Source: Periplaneta americana (lineage: Eukaryota; Arthropoda; Insecta; Blattodea; Blattidae). From it: DNA of 64,000 nt. A program made the position numbers and the translations under genes. Location: contig NC_091126.1 in assembly GCF_040183065.1 (NCBI RefSeq), positions 147,400,204 through 147,464,203 of the forward strand, given 5' to 3'. How positions within the stretch are numbered: the first letter of the stretch is position 1; each line of letters starts with the position of its first letter. This document shows positions 35,740 to 47,236 of the stretch, in pieces. Below the pieces are notes generated by a model. The model ran no database searches. It was not told the DNA's origin and saw only the letters and a program-made list of their open reading frames with translations.

Positions 35740-36955
35740 ACACACTGTGTACATAGTATTTGTAAACCTAGAAAAGGCATTCGACAAAGTGACTTGGAAT
35801 AAACTTATAGGGATCCTGAAGAAAATAGGTGTGGATTGAAAAGAGAATATTCTGTTCAGTAATCTTAATATGAACCAACGAGTCAAAGTCAGGATGGGAA
35901 AAGAAATGTGAGAAGGAAGTGAAATAGGGAGATAAGTACGACAAGGATGCCTTTATTACCTAACCTGTTCAACTTGTACTTGGAGAATTTAATGAAGAAC
36001 TGTTTTCGGAACATGGGATAGGTGATAGTAGGAGGAAAAGGAATAAATTGCATATGATTTTCTGATGATGTGGCGTCGTTGGCAGAAGAGGAGAGGATAT
36101 TAAGGGATATGTTCAACTTGTACTTGGAGGATTTAATGAAGAACTGTTTTGAGAACATGGGATATGTGATAATAGGAGGAAAAGCAATAAAGTGCATACG
36201 ATTTTTTTATGATGTGGCTTCGTTAGCAGAAGAGGAGAGGATATTAAGGGATATGCTACTAGAGCTAAACAACAGCTGTGAGCAGTGTAAGATTAGGGTA
36301 AATGCAAACAAGACTAAGACCACGATCATTGGAAGAAAAATAAAGAAGGTAAACCTGGAAATTCAAAATGAGGCAGTAGAGCAAGTGGGCAGCTTCAAAT
36401 ACTTGGGATGTACTATAATCATAACATGACCTGCTACCAGGAAGTCAAAAGAAGTACAGCAATAGCAAAGCAAGCTTTTAATATAAAAAGGGGCATCTTC
36501 TGTGGAATTATGGAAAAAGGACTAATGATGAGACTAGTGAAGTTCTTTGTGTGGAGTGTGGCATTGTACAGGGCAGAAACAAGGACATTTCGACGAAGTG
36601 AAGAGAAACAATTAGAAGCACCTGAAATGTGGATATGTAGAATAATGGAGCTATGTAATGTACAGACAGAATAAGAAATGAATATGTTCTGGAAATAGTG
36701 GGTAAAGAAATAATGTTGCTTAAAGTGATCAGGAAGAGAAAAATGAATTGGCTGGATCACTGGCTAAGAATCTACTGCCTACTGAAGGATCTACTGGAAG
36801 CAAGGGTGAACGGGAGAAAAGTTCGTGGCAGAAGAAATCAAATGATAGACGACATTAAGATATATGGATCATATGCGGAGACTAAGAGGAAGACAGAAAA
36901 TAGGAAATATTGTAGAATGCTTGGTTTGCAGTGAAAGACCTGCCCTTGGGCAGAA
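35740..36955 (+). pseudogene. LINE reverse transcriptase (family 3), arm 2 and beyond
   Basis: Encodes FVNLEKAFDKVTWNKLIGIL, the catalytic-motif region FSDDVASLAEEE, RVNANKTKTTIIGR, VEQVGSFKYLGCTI, IAKQAFNIKRGIFCG, FRRSEEKQLEAPEMW, NGRKVRGRRNQMIDDIK and NRKYCRMLGLQ with a stop near 36934. It then runs to ctgcccttgggcag and a (tgaa)n tail. Frame changes and stops break it. Contains a 144-bp internal tandem duplication. Only its first part is shared with arm 1. Confidence 0.82.
35968..36255 (+). repeat. 144-bp tandem duplication inside the LINE
   Basis: Units 35968-36111 and 36112-36255, both starting ttcaacttgtacttggag and ending ttaagggatatg. The length is a multiple of three and the unit spans the catalytic Asp-Asp motif. 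Arm 1 and other copies have one unit. Confidence 0.92.
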
Positions 36956-37094
36956 AACTGTGAATGAATGAACTAGCGTATTCGAGTTGTTTCTCATTCT
37001 TTATGGGTGGACGGCAAAGACAGACCACATTGAGCCATGCAGGAGTTACAAAAGCCCTTGCAAGGATGCGTTTATCATCTTGTAGGCATACCAT

Positions 37095-37320
37095 TTAATT
37101 GATAATTCTTTCTCTCTCAGTATATTCAATCATTCAATCAGCCATCGATTCATCCATCATCCATTCATCGACTCATTTATTCATTCACACATCGATTCAT
37201 TGATGTGTCGATTGATTAATTGAGTCATTCATTCATTGATTCACTGATTGATTAATTGATTAATTCATTGATTCATTAGTTGATTGATTCATAGATTCAT
37301 TGACTGATTCATTCATCCAG
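37095..37320. repeat. Degenerate (ATTC)n/(ATTG)n simple repeat
   Basis: Stretches of attcattcattgattgatt variants over about 220 bp. Confidence 0.8.
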
Positions 37321-38039
37321 TCCAGGTATTAAGTTGGGTACCTTCAAGGGCAACAACATGCTTCGTGAAAGTACAAGCATTTGAGCTTCAGAGTACTTTT
37401 CTTTTTGTTAACAACACTATATTCTTAAAAATGATTTATTAATGATATAATAATGCACCTCTTTAGAATAATTAAAAGGCATTATATATTAACTACTGTT
37501 TTAGAGGTACGTATTTTGAGTTTAAAATGTAAATATTAAACTAGAATGTAAGCCTATGTACTTATTTGCTCTTCTCTTTAGTAAGTAATTGTAATTTATT
37601 TTATTCTTGCATTTCTTTACGCACCAGATTTCATATTCTGCATTACACTTATTTCCTATGTTGTTACTGGTGTCCATTTGTTCATTTATGTATTAGTTAT
37701 GAAGGTAAGTGTATTGAAGTGTCCAATCAGACCTATATCAAGCAAACACATTTTTTAATAAGACAATATAAATTTCCTTGAATTGTTACTCCGTTTGTGT
37801 ACTCAGAAAATGTCGGTTTCATATGTGATAAAGTGCGCCTGGTGTTCTGTCTACCTGCAAAACAAAAGCGGTAACCAGTTGAAAATCGAATATTCGATCT
37901 GTTGTCTGACCTTGACGATCTTCTTTAACCGGTCGAATCTAAACCGGTTGTAAGCGCTATTTTGTAACTTTCTGGCACCAATAACATGAAACATAAAAAA
38001 TCATAAGAATATAACAATTAAAAAAATAATTATTTAGAT

Positions 38040-38160
38040 GACTTAAGGTCTTTCAACATCTTCAAGCGTTCCTCCTCTCCTAATTCATCATACGTGGCCG
38101 CGTGTCTATCTTTGAAGTGTCTTTCCACGGAACCAAGGTGTGCTTCAAACGGTATTTTAA
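38040..38160 (-). pseudogene. Possible BED/C2H2 zinc-finger fragment
   Basis: The minus strand reads FEAHLGSVERHFKDRHAATY followed by a charged tail ending LKMLKDLKSSK and a stop. The VERHFKxxH spacing resembles ZBED-type fingers found in hAT-derived proteins. Short and without a start; weak call. Confidence 0.3.
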
Positions 38161-38534
38161 ATATGCCTAACTTTGTTAAGTTCTCTGATTTATATTAGAT
38201 TGGTGGAATATATCGTCGGCTAACTTTTAAAACTTCGTAAGTCTAATTGAAGACCTCGGTGCAAAAACCGGCCAAGTCCAATTTTCTTCAAAATCGACAT
38301 TTAGTATGTACTGCATTGATGAACATATGTTGCACACTATTGTGCAAGAATCCTTCAAGTCTGACTTTTAGTAACGTCTCTACAGTTGAAAAGGACTTGA
38401 CTGATTCACTGATTTGTGTAAACAACAGACAGATCTTTCCGTTAGATAGAAGGTAGGTCAATGTTCTTTCCCTACAGTCCTATATTTCAGTAACAATTTT
38501 AACTACAGCTTTTGTCCCTCATGATCAGACACTA

Positions 38535-38745
38535 GTAGCGCGTTTGCCGGAGTTGCACTCGGGCGCGTGCTAATCACCTGGTTGGGTTTTTTTCTAGGTT
38601 TTCCCCAACCGTAAGGCAAATGACAGATACTCTGTGGCGAATCCTCGGCCTCATCTCGACAAATACAATCTCGCTATCACTAATTTGATCGACGCTAAAT
38701 AGCCCAGTAGTTGATACGGCGTAGTTAAATAACCAAGTTAAAGAA
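38535..38745 (+). mobile_element. SINE-A copy, head incomplete
   Basis: Starts gcgcgtttgccggag, then cacctggttgggttttt, ttttccccaaccgtaaggc, and tail gatacggcgtagttaaataa. Confidence 0.8.
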
Positions 38746-38822
38746 CTATTATGAACTTACTCTTATTGGATGCACAAACACTTTAAGCTTTAAAATATAG
38801 TACAATAATAATTATTTTGAAA

Positions 38823-39058
38823 TGAAGAGTCCACTGCAATAATGATGGATGTCACTTTCTTGTCGAAAATGAACCTAGACTGTCAATGCATAGCTTAAGA
38901 CATATAAAATGTACATAGAGAGTTATATGGCATCATTGTCCAGTAATGATCGGAAAATCACAGTTAAGCTTTGAGCGCTAAGCATTTCAAACTTTCAATT
39001 GCTTCTCCTGCAAAATGTATTCCAAATGACATCCATCATTCTTGCAGTGGACTCTTCA
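38823..39058. mobile_element. MITE, 236 bp
   Basis: Ends tgaagagtccactgcaa and ttgcagtggactcttca; the inverted arms continue through gatggatgtca. Target duplication not clear. Confidence 0.78.
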
Positions 39059-39121
39059 AATATATATGTATGTATATATAGGCCTATATGGGACGTCCCA
39101 AGAAACGCTGGAGGGACAATT

Positions 39122-39377
39122 GAGGGGCTTGGGGGAAAAACCAGGCAGCTACAATTTTTTTTTTTTTTTCATTTTTGAGCTAATTATGCACAGAGGAAAA
39201 AAAAATACGCTCTATCGTTTGGTCGAAGAGCCAGGTATTTCCATGAATTACATTCACAGTTATAATGCACTTAGACCTGCCTCGTTCTGTACATGCTTAT
39301 TGTTTGGCGGTAAGTTTTTCTTCATTATCTCGGAAAGTACTGAATTGGAACCGCCTGGTTTTTCCCCCAAACCCCTT
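39122..39377. mobile_element. MITE at AATT, 256 bp
   Basis: Ends gaggggcttgggggaaaaac and gtttttcccccaaacccctt, about 30-bp TIRs. AATT at 39118-39121 and 39378-39381. Confidence 0.8.
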
Positions 39378-39904
39378 AATTCTTCTTTGAGGCCGTAAGG
39401 GACCACATGGCCCAATACTTGGAGGGATGATGTTATATATATTCATTAACCCCTCAACGGGAACTCACCTGAAACTGAAATAAGTTTCGTAGATTTCTAT
39501 TCAAACAAGAAATAAATGAAGTTCAAAGATGAAAAACAAATCTGTTGTATTTTCGGTACGAAAACATTCAAGATCATCACTTCTTAAAGTCTATGGACGA
39601 AAGAGAACTTACAAGAATATTGGTAACCACACAAAAAAACCTACTAATTTCTTAAATTATTGTGTAAAAAATCGGTTTGAAATTAATGCACATTCAATCT
39701 TTGTGGAAAGTTCATTTATCCACTGTAAAATTTTCATTTCTGGACTTGACAGGTTTTTGCACCGAGGTCTTCAATTTCACCAGAATATCGACATCTGTGT
39801 ATATTTTCAAAATGTATCTGCTGACAACAGCTCGTAAGACTGCAAATATTCCTATATTTTATGAATAATAAGTGCATAAGAGTTGTTAGCTAGAATATAA
39901 AAAT

Positions 39905-39965
39905 AATAAGTTCTTTCGACGCTGATATAACCACGGCAGTTGCGAGCGTAGTTAAATAAAACACG
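39905..39965 (-). mobile_element. SINE-C-like tail fragment
   Basis: tcgacgctgatataaccacg, gcagttgcgagcgtagttaa; resembles the SINE-C 3' end with local inversion of order. Confidence 0.35.
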
Positions 39966-40440
39966 ATAATTTACAATTTTAAAATGTGACATAAAAATTA
40001 AGAAATTTTATCCTTTCCTCAATAGAGAAAACAATTCTACGAAAAACCTCTTACTTCCGACAAATGTTAGTTTGCCCGTCATAAAAGAAGAGGAGCTGTC
40101 AGACGTGCGAATTTGATTATTTATAATTACTGAGCCAGACTTTGAAAAGCAACATCAACCACCTCACTGATAACCTTACGTCAAGTAAAAAAACTGGCTT
40201 CATTTTTGCAACAAAGGTAGCACGTAAAACAGCTTTGTATTTATGTATGTTCAGAGTATATTAAAAGCTAAAGACCTATCTGAAATTTGACACCAATCTC
40301 AGTTTATTAAGTGTATTTAATTCACCACGTTATGCAAATATTTGATGAGTAAAACACTATTACCAATCTAAATTATGCAAATAATATAATCATGGGGTCA
40401 AAAAGTTGGAAAGCACTGTGCTATAAATATGTCGTAGGGT

Positions 40441-41037
40441 TAGGGTGACCAGATTCACATCGATAAAGAAGAGGACACAAAGCTTCAAAAACGAGGACAT
40501 TGTTCGAAAAAAAGAGGACAGAAAATATGTACTTAGATTTAGGCTTAGGTCTATATTATACATTAAATTACGTCAATATTTTATTACAAAATATTCACAG
40601 TACAGATTTAGGCTTATATCATATTAAAGGTATGCTAAAATCTATTTTATTAAAAACTAATTATGAAAAACAACTTAATAACAATGATTGTACAGTTAGC
40701 TACATATGAAAGTCATCGGAACTATAATAAAATTACGAAAGAGAATAGACAATATCTACTTAGATTTACATTCGCACATTTACTAGCTACTTCTGAGCAA
40801 CGACCATAACAAGAAGGAGCAGAGGGAGTTACGATCGTTGGCAAAGAGTATATTCCGTCGATGCTGCTGCCACCTACAGACAAATTACTTGAAAAAGGCG
40901 TCAAATCACATAATTTCAAAATTTCAGGTATGCAAGTTACGAAAAGGAGGACATTTCTTGATTTTTTTAAAACCCGCCCGGACAAAGGCCTAAAATGGAG
41001 GATATGTCCGGAGAAAAGAGGACGTCTGGTCACCCTA
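40441..41037. mobile_element. Non-autonomous hAT element, 597 bp
   Basis: Ends tagggtgaccaga and tctggtcacccta. Perfect 8-bp duplication cgtagggt at 40433-40440 and 41038-41045. Subterminal aggacat/aggacgt repeats. No transposase. Confidence 0.9.
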
Positions 41038-41050
41038 CGTAGGGTATTAT

Positions 41051-41233
41051 CACAGTCTAGTATATACAGTCACGCAGCTCAATATGTAATAAATATGCAT
41101 CCACAGATAGTTGCTAAGCACTAGGATCGCTACTATCGCCTCATTACAGACAATGCGAAATAGTACCTGCACAGTCTATTGTTCCTAGCAACCTCATCAA
41201 CTCAAGCTTCGTGACTGTATATACTAGACTTGT
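41051..41233. mobile_element. hAT-type MITE, 183 bp, copy 1
   Basis: Ends cacagtctagtatatacag and ctgtatatactagacttgt. 8-bp duplication ggtattat at 41043-41050 and 41234-41241. Same family as 50652-50832. Confidence 0.88.
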
Positions 41234-41794
41234 GGTATTATGTCTATTAAAAAAACATCCCCCTTTAACCTTAACTTTAATTCTTAATTATTCTTTTATA
41301 ACTCTCAAAATCTAAATAAATTATATAAGTATATTTTCTGTAATATCAGGTCCCCACTTAGTCCTGAAAACGTCAGAATATAACATCTTGCCTAAGAGGA
41401 TGAACAACGTACACGAACCCGAGCAAATCTCTTCGCCCATAATTATGCAAGAATGGCACAAAAATGCTGTACAATGGACAAAAAACGTTAACAGAATTCT
41501 GCGGCCAGTTCTGCAGGTCTTACAGGTGACGTGTGCCACTTATCTGAAGTCGCGGAAGTGATTGGCTACTGTTTGTTAGGAAATAATCTCGGCTAATCAT
41601 TCTAGCCATATATCTCTTGCAGCAAGCTTATCTTGTAAACAGAAGCGATTCACCATGTCATTTCTCCATACACAACTTACTAACGTTCATTGATCTTTTA
41701 AAGACAGCTCTAAGCAAGGAATGCGATAAAATGATGAAGATTCATACGTATCAATGAACTCGATGTTATCAAGATAACGTATGCTTTCTTCTTG

Positions 41795-42421
41795 GGGTAC
41801 GTACACGTTAGAGCAACGATAAACGATAAAAGAAACGACCTAGCGACGCTTTGGTATTATCAAAGAATCAAGTGTTCATATCGGAGCAACGAGGACGCGG
41901 GAAGCGAACATTTTGATTTATCAGTAGAAGATAGGTATTCTATACATTCACTTAATGAAAGAAGATATATAGAAAATATCAGCTACTAGGTTCAAGGTTA
42001 ATATAACTTAAATACATACAAAATTTAACCCGTTTCTCATCCCAAAGCTAGTATAAATGCATTGTGATGTGATTGGTTCTTGTGATCACATAACGTATCA
42101 CGAATAAATACACAACTGATCAGTTTGTCAATATCCAAGATAATTAATTTAATATGCCGAAATAATCATAAATCCATTAATATTCAGATATATTGATAAC
42201 CGCCGGTCATTATACAGATTAATATTATCTTAATCAGAGATCGTATGAACGACAAGAGCGAAGAAAATGGAATTTTTCTTTTTCGTCGCTTTTATCGTGT
42301 ATCTTCGCTTTCATCATTACTCCAATATGCACACCTCAATGACAATGCATGCTTCAATTCTCTCTGATATAGCATCGCTGCTTGTTTCATTGTTTATCGT
42401 CGCTCCAACGTGTACGTACCC
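41795..42421. mobile_element. Complete 627-bp TIR element
   Basis: Ends gggtacgtacacgtt and aacgtgtacgtaccc, arms about 50 bp (cgataaac shared). No coding capacity and no clear target duplication. Superfamily not assigned. Confidence 0.75.
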
Positions 42422-42938
42422 TTACAGATCTTGTGTGTTTCGTAACAATTCTATTCTTTTTTCATGTTGACAGTGTTGTCTCCCAATTTGCAGTTTATTT
42501 TGTTTAACGCTCGTTAAAGAATTAACAGGAGAATCTCGGTTCCCAAGTCGAATCCCATGAATGAATTCAATGAAAGAATGGGGAAATGGGAGGGGAAACA
42601 TTTAAAATGTAGGTACGCGAACACGCGTCTTTGCACGGGAAACTGGGGCAAGAAGATGAGGATGTAGGTTCGTCTTTCAAACAAAATATAAACAATATAG
42701 GCCTAAATCAATTTATTGCATTTGCATTGACAAAATAAATTCTAAACAGAAACAGTGTTTTAGGAACAGACGTAAACTTAAAATGCTAAGTATATATGTG
42801 TTTGTGTCACCAGACGAGTAATATCTGGAACAATCGATATACTCGAATGCAGCTGATTCATAGATGTCAAATGCTTATCGCTTAGCTGTAATCTGTGGCT
42901 GGTTTCGTAAATTTTTAGAACAGAGAAAATCTGCTCAC

Positions 42939-43744
42939 TAGAGATGAAGAAAACTAGGGCCTAACTGCCGTTCTCTCTCGCTGTGTTCGTTGCATTTGTC
43001 TTTAGAGTCTCGTCAATCCCGTGTGCATCGAGTCTCGTTCATCATTCTCGAAATAGAATTTGGTCGGCGTGGAAAGATTTCGTAATTTTGAATAACATAC
43101 ATCATTGAAATAAATAACATTATAAATGTTTAAATAAGACAAAAAGACAAAACAGTATCTTAGTTATCGAAATGTTCTGGTTCTATTATATATTACCTAT
43201 GGTCATATAAATAGAAAAAAGAAATTCTTAAATAAATTTGTATTTCTAAGAAACATAAAACATAACGTTAATATCTTTTTACTTGAGAATGCACACTTGA
43301 TCTCAAACATACGAAAAGAAAATTCCTAGCCTTTTAATAAGGGACTAGTAATTAAATAAAGACTGGGGAACGGATTATTATACACGGAAAGGTAGAGATG
43401 ATATGTCAAATAGGCTACTTGACTGTTTATACATATATAACAGTTGCCAAAGTAGTTCAGTCATGTATACACAACTGTGGCAATTCAAGACTGCTTGACG
43501 TTCGGGACTTCGGTAGTGATCAAACTCGACGTCTCGAAACACTCATAAGCAGTGACGTCGCTAGGAGGGTGCGAAAGGGTGCGCAAGCACCCCATAAAAA
43601 TCGGAGCACCCCTTTCTGCACCCCAAAGGGCAATTTATTGACAAAATACTAGGCATAAATTATTTTGAAGAACAAAAACAAACAATTTCTTGGATGTGAA
43701 AAAACAACTTCGTCCCATAGTGTACCGTAATGGATGTGATGAGC

Positions 43745-43819
<75 letters not shown>

Positions 43820-44069
43820 AAACAGATGTATAGTATGCGCGCAAGTGCATGAAAGAACATTTTGGATTTTTTATGTAACACATTTTTACAGCTCGCACCC
43901 CATTTTTAAATCTCGCACCCCATCCGCACCCCCCTTGCTCTGATCCTGGCGACGTCACTGCTCACAAGCAGTCTTTACGTCAACGACGCGACGTATACAA
44001 CATTGTCGTGCGGGTTTTCGGCTTTGCAGGCGCTGTTAGTCTTGCTTTCTCGATCGTTGTTCATCCCTA
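42939..44069. mobile_element. hAT element, 1131 bp including a nested hAT
   Basis: Ends tagagatgaag and ttcatcccta. Perfect 8-bp duplication ctgctcac at 42931-42938 and 44070-44077. Interrupted by the element at 43550-43960. Confidence 0.85.
43550..43960. mobile_element. Nested hAT MITE, 411 bp, with (AAT)n(ATT)n core
   Basis: Ends cagtgacgtcgctagga and tcctggcgacgtcactg. Duplication ctcataag (43542-43549) and ctcacaag (43961-43968), 7 of 8. The core 43745-43817 switches from (AAT)n to (ATT)n, a perfect self-complementary tract. Confidence 0.88.
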
Positions 44070-44289
44070 CTGCTCACATAAGTACGTCGTACCAAACATA
44101 GGTACTCATTATTTTTGCTGCATACCTGTGCAGACGTGGAAAACGATCAGATGAGATATAATGATAGAATGTAGTTATATCTTCAGTTATTTTGAACTTC
44201 ACCTCAAGAAAGCTGTCACATTTGAGATCTATTAATTATATTTGAAGCGTGGAGGGAACTGTGGTTATACCAACGGAAAATGGAAACAT

Positions 44290-44770
44290 GAATATTTTTT
44301 AAAATCCAACTGGAGGGATTCTATTTCACTGAATCGTTCCTCAAATGCCTTATCTAAGTTAGTCAAAGACTCCACAAATGCAGCATATTTTGAATCCGTA
44401 ACATTATTGAATTAATCTACTTGATATGAACTGTACAAATTTGTATAACTTGATGAAAGTATGGTTGAAAATTGAATTAATCTGTTTAGTTTGTATTGTA
44501 TATGTTTGTATAATTTGCCTGATGAATTGCATATGCTTTAAATTGAATAGTAATCTGTACAGCTCTATTTATGAATTGTTTATATTTGTAATTTGAAGTA
44601 ATTTGCATGATATGTATTATCAATTTCTGTATATCTCAACTGAATGAATTGTTTATGCCTTAAATTGAATTAACTTACTTGTTTTGTATTATACATATAG
44701 CTCAGCTATGAATAATCGTTTGCGTTTGTAAATTTAATAATCTGATTGGCTATGTACTCTATATTTTTAG
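44290..44770. repeat. Irregular degenerate repeats
   Basis: Recurring atgaattgtttat and ttaaattgaat blocks at about 48-75 bp intervals. No coding. Confidence 0.4.
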
Positions 44771-44774
44771 TAGA

Positions 44775-45250
44775 GCCATCGATGTAGCTCAGTCGGCAGA
44801 CTCGATAGCCTGCTGATCCGGAGCTGCGCTCGGGCTTGGGTTGGATCCCCCGTTTGGTCTCATTGAATGGTTTCTTCCGAATTTTCCCCAGCCGTAAAAC
44901 TGAAGCCGGATGGTCTATGGCGAGTCCTCGGCCTCACTTCATTTCACTCCCTTTGGTCTGATTACCCTGGTTGGGTTTTTTCCGAGGTTTTTCCTAACCA
45001 TAAGGCAAATGCCAGGTAATCGTTTGGCGAATCCTCGGGCTTCACCTCATCTCACTACATCTCGCCAAAATATTGTAAAAAAAAATGTAGAAAATTACAA
45101 AATTTTAAAACTGTAAAAAATGTAAAATATTGTAGAAATTGTAAAAATTTGTAAAATTTGTAATTGTAATATTGTAAAATTTTGACTTGTTCCACATTTT
45201 AAAGCTTCATTGCTAATGTAAGATCTATGGAATATAATAAATGAAATGAA
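44775..45250 (+). mobile_element. SINE-A variant with a duplicated body and a different 3' tail
   Basis: tRNA-like head (gatgtagctcagtcggcag), two body modules (ttttccccagccgtaa and later ttttttccgaggttttt), then tgtaaaa-rich sequence. The tail reads cattgctaatgtaagatcta and ends (atgaa)n. It lacks the gcgtcgttaaataac tail of other copies. Confidence 0.75.
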
Positions 45251-45259
45251 AAAATGAAA

Positions 45260-46300
45260 AATTAGACACAAATTTGCTTTGGTTTGGAAAATGAGGCAAA
45301 TTGCGTTCTTGCATTTGTTATGTCCACAAATTAAGTTTAATTTGATTGAACAAATCAATAATCAAGGAGTTTTACCTTGAAAGGAAATATTTAGATAATT
45401 TAAAAGATTTGTCACATCTTTCAAGAAAGCCAAATCTACAAGCCAAGAAGGTTCGATCAGCTGTGGAAAAGCTCGTGCTAGCGCGCTGTTACGTCATCCC
45501 AGCGTAATGCACTCGCCCTGCCCTAGCTCCACGTATATGCACTGAGTGCAGGTGCCCTCTGTGAGCACGACTGGTCTGTACGAGCGAACACAAATTATGA
45601 CGCAGTAGCAAGAGACATGTAAATTCGATTCCTAAGTGCAACTCGACCAAATCCCTCGGAATTAGAAGATTGTGTGCAAGATCGAACCAGATTATGGAAC
45701 CCTGATCCGTCAATCCCGGTGGATACAGTGTAATCGCGAAATTGAATGCGTTTCTCAGGCCACTGACTTGGGGTTAACTTATCTGGCAACAGTCATAACG
45801 GCCACCTGATGCTGAATCACCGTCACTCTCACGTGATGTCACCGTGATGAGGTTTGCGTTGTGATATGGCTGATTAAAATTTTGTCATTTATTTGTAACC
45901 ACTGCAAACATTTAGATTTTAGGCCAACATTTTGTTAAAACCATAAAAAAGCAAGCAAATATTTCGCTTTAATAAATATAAAAAGTAATTGAATTGCGTA
46001 CAGTATTTCTTATATTATTTGTTTGTATAAAATGTGAACTTTCTTTAATTATTGAGAGTAAATTTTAGTAATAATTATTCTAGTAAATAACAATCAAAAA
46101 TAGTTATCAAAATACCTTTATTACACACATTACAAAATATAGCCACAGTCACATAAGAATCGTTCATTTATTAAAACTCTGGTTGTGGCTGCGCTGCAGA
46201 AACTTCCCACTCTCATTGATAAGAGCTATGAATTATACTGATATGCATTTCAAAAAATGTTTTCTGCTACAAGAGAAAAAATTACTGATTCTAGTTAACT
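45260..46300. other. No gene recognised
   Basis: A GC-richer patch at about 45450-45840 is surrounded by AT-rich sequence; no frame or inverted repeat that I can support. Confidence 0.4.
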
Positions 46301-46303
46301 GAA

Positions 46304-46600
46304 GTGTTCTCAATCCGAACCTGTATTCATATTTTCTGTATCACGTCAGGTTTTTCTGTAATGTTGAAAAGAGAAATGCAAAAACGTCAAAATTGGCAAA
46401 GTTCGTGATTTTTTTTAGGTAAATTTAATATGATAATCTAACTTATATGACTACTTTTAGGTATTGGATGTCATTGAATCCGAGCCTGTATTTAGATTTT
46501 CTCCATCGATCCAGTTTTTTCTGTAAATTTTTTAAATAGAACGAAAAACTTAAAAAATTTACACAAGAATTTCAAAAAAGTCAAATTAGGTATATTATTA
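46304..46600. repeat. Diverged tandem pair, about 164-bp period
   Basis: aatccgaacctgtattcata at 46311 and aatccgagcctgtatttaga at about 46476, each followed by a cagttttttctgtaa-like stretch. Confidence 0.55.
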
Positions 46601-46661
46601 AAAAAAACATTTCAACGCCGTAATATAACATTCTAGAGTATAATAGTACATTATGCAACGA

Positions 46662-46751
46662 GCCTATAATGATAGTAATTAAGACGCGAGGATGTTTATG
46701 AAACGAGCGCAAGCGAGTTTTCATACGAGCGTCTTAATTACCATTATAGGC
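46662..46751. repeat. Hairpin with 23-26-bp arms
   Basis: Left arm gcctataatgatagtaatta then agacgc; right arm gcgtcttaattaccattata then ggc. The loop holds gaaacgagcgcaagcgagtt. Confidence 0.8.
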
Positions 46752-46766
46752 AAGTTTCATACGACT

Positions 46767-47236
46767 TTTTATGCTCGACCATATTTCTAACTTGAAATTA
46801 TTCATAAGTATTCATGTTATTGTTATGTGAGTGCAATAGCCTACCTTATAAATTGTGAGATGTGCGCAGACGCGAAAGTATTGATTTTTTTCCAGGAAAC
46901 GAATGTCGACGATCTTGATATAATCTAGAGAGTAAGATAAACATTAATCTTGATATAACCTTGAAATTGAATTCGACATTGAAAAATGAGATGACAAATT
47001 GAATTTATTTGAATATTATTTACAATTAACGCTAATTATTAAAGTAACAGAACATAACCTTCTGCGACAGTATTGGATTTCCAGCCTCCGTGACGTTTCG
47101 CTAGTTGTCTTTCGATTGCATATCCGAGAATAATCGAAAACCTGAACTTTAATGAATAGGCGTACTTTAATGACATGCATTAAATGGCTGCTACCAGGTG
47201 TATAATTACTACATTTCGGCATGGTCGAGCATAAAA
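46767..47236. repeat. 16-bp perfect inverted pair bracketing 438 bp
   Basis: ttttatgctcgaccat at 46767-46782 and atggtcgagcataaaa at 47221-47236. With the adjacent hairpin this may mark a TIR element whose right part received the LINE. Confidence 0.5.

Larger units (their letters stand above)
25371..36110. repeat. Segmental duplication, arm 2 (contains protease 2)
   Basis: Second arm of the tandem duplication, same orientation as arm 1. Flanking, intronic and exonic blocks keep the same order. It lacks most arm 1 insertions and has its own. Confidence 0.8.
38249..39772. mobile_element. TIR element at AATT, hosting three later insertions
   Basis: Ends gaagacctcggtgcaaaaac and, inverted, gtttttgcaccgaggtcttc. 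AATT at 38245-38248 and 39773-39776. It contains a SINE-A, a MITE (38823-39058) and another AATT MITE (39122-39377); its own sequence is about 0.8 kb. No clear protein. Confidence 0.78.

Noticed and set aside
37095-37320. Possible regularly spaced array
   Set aside because: It is a degenerate 4-bp simple repeat with no spacers; CRISPR arrays do not apply to this animal DNA.
37316-37330. atccagtccaggta matches part of protease exon 6
   Set aside because: Only about a dozen bases match, the flanking codons do not, and it borders a simple repeat; coincidence.
42267-42470. Hydrophobic 67-residue open frame starting MEFFFFVAFIVYL
   Set aside because: It lies across the right terminal repeat of the 41795-42421 element, and the related copy at 12842-13430 does not keep the frame.
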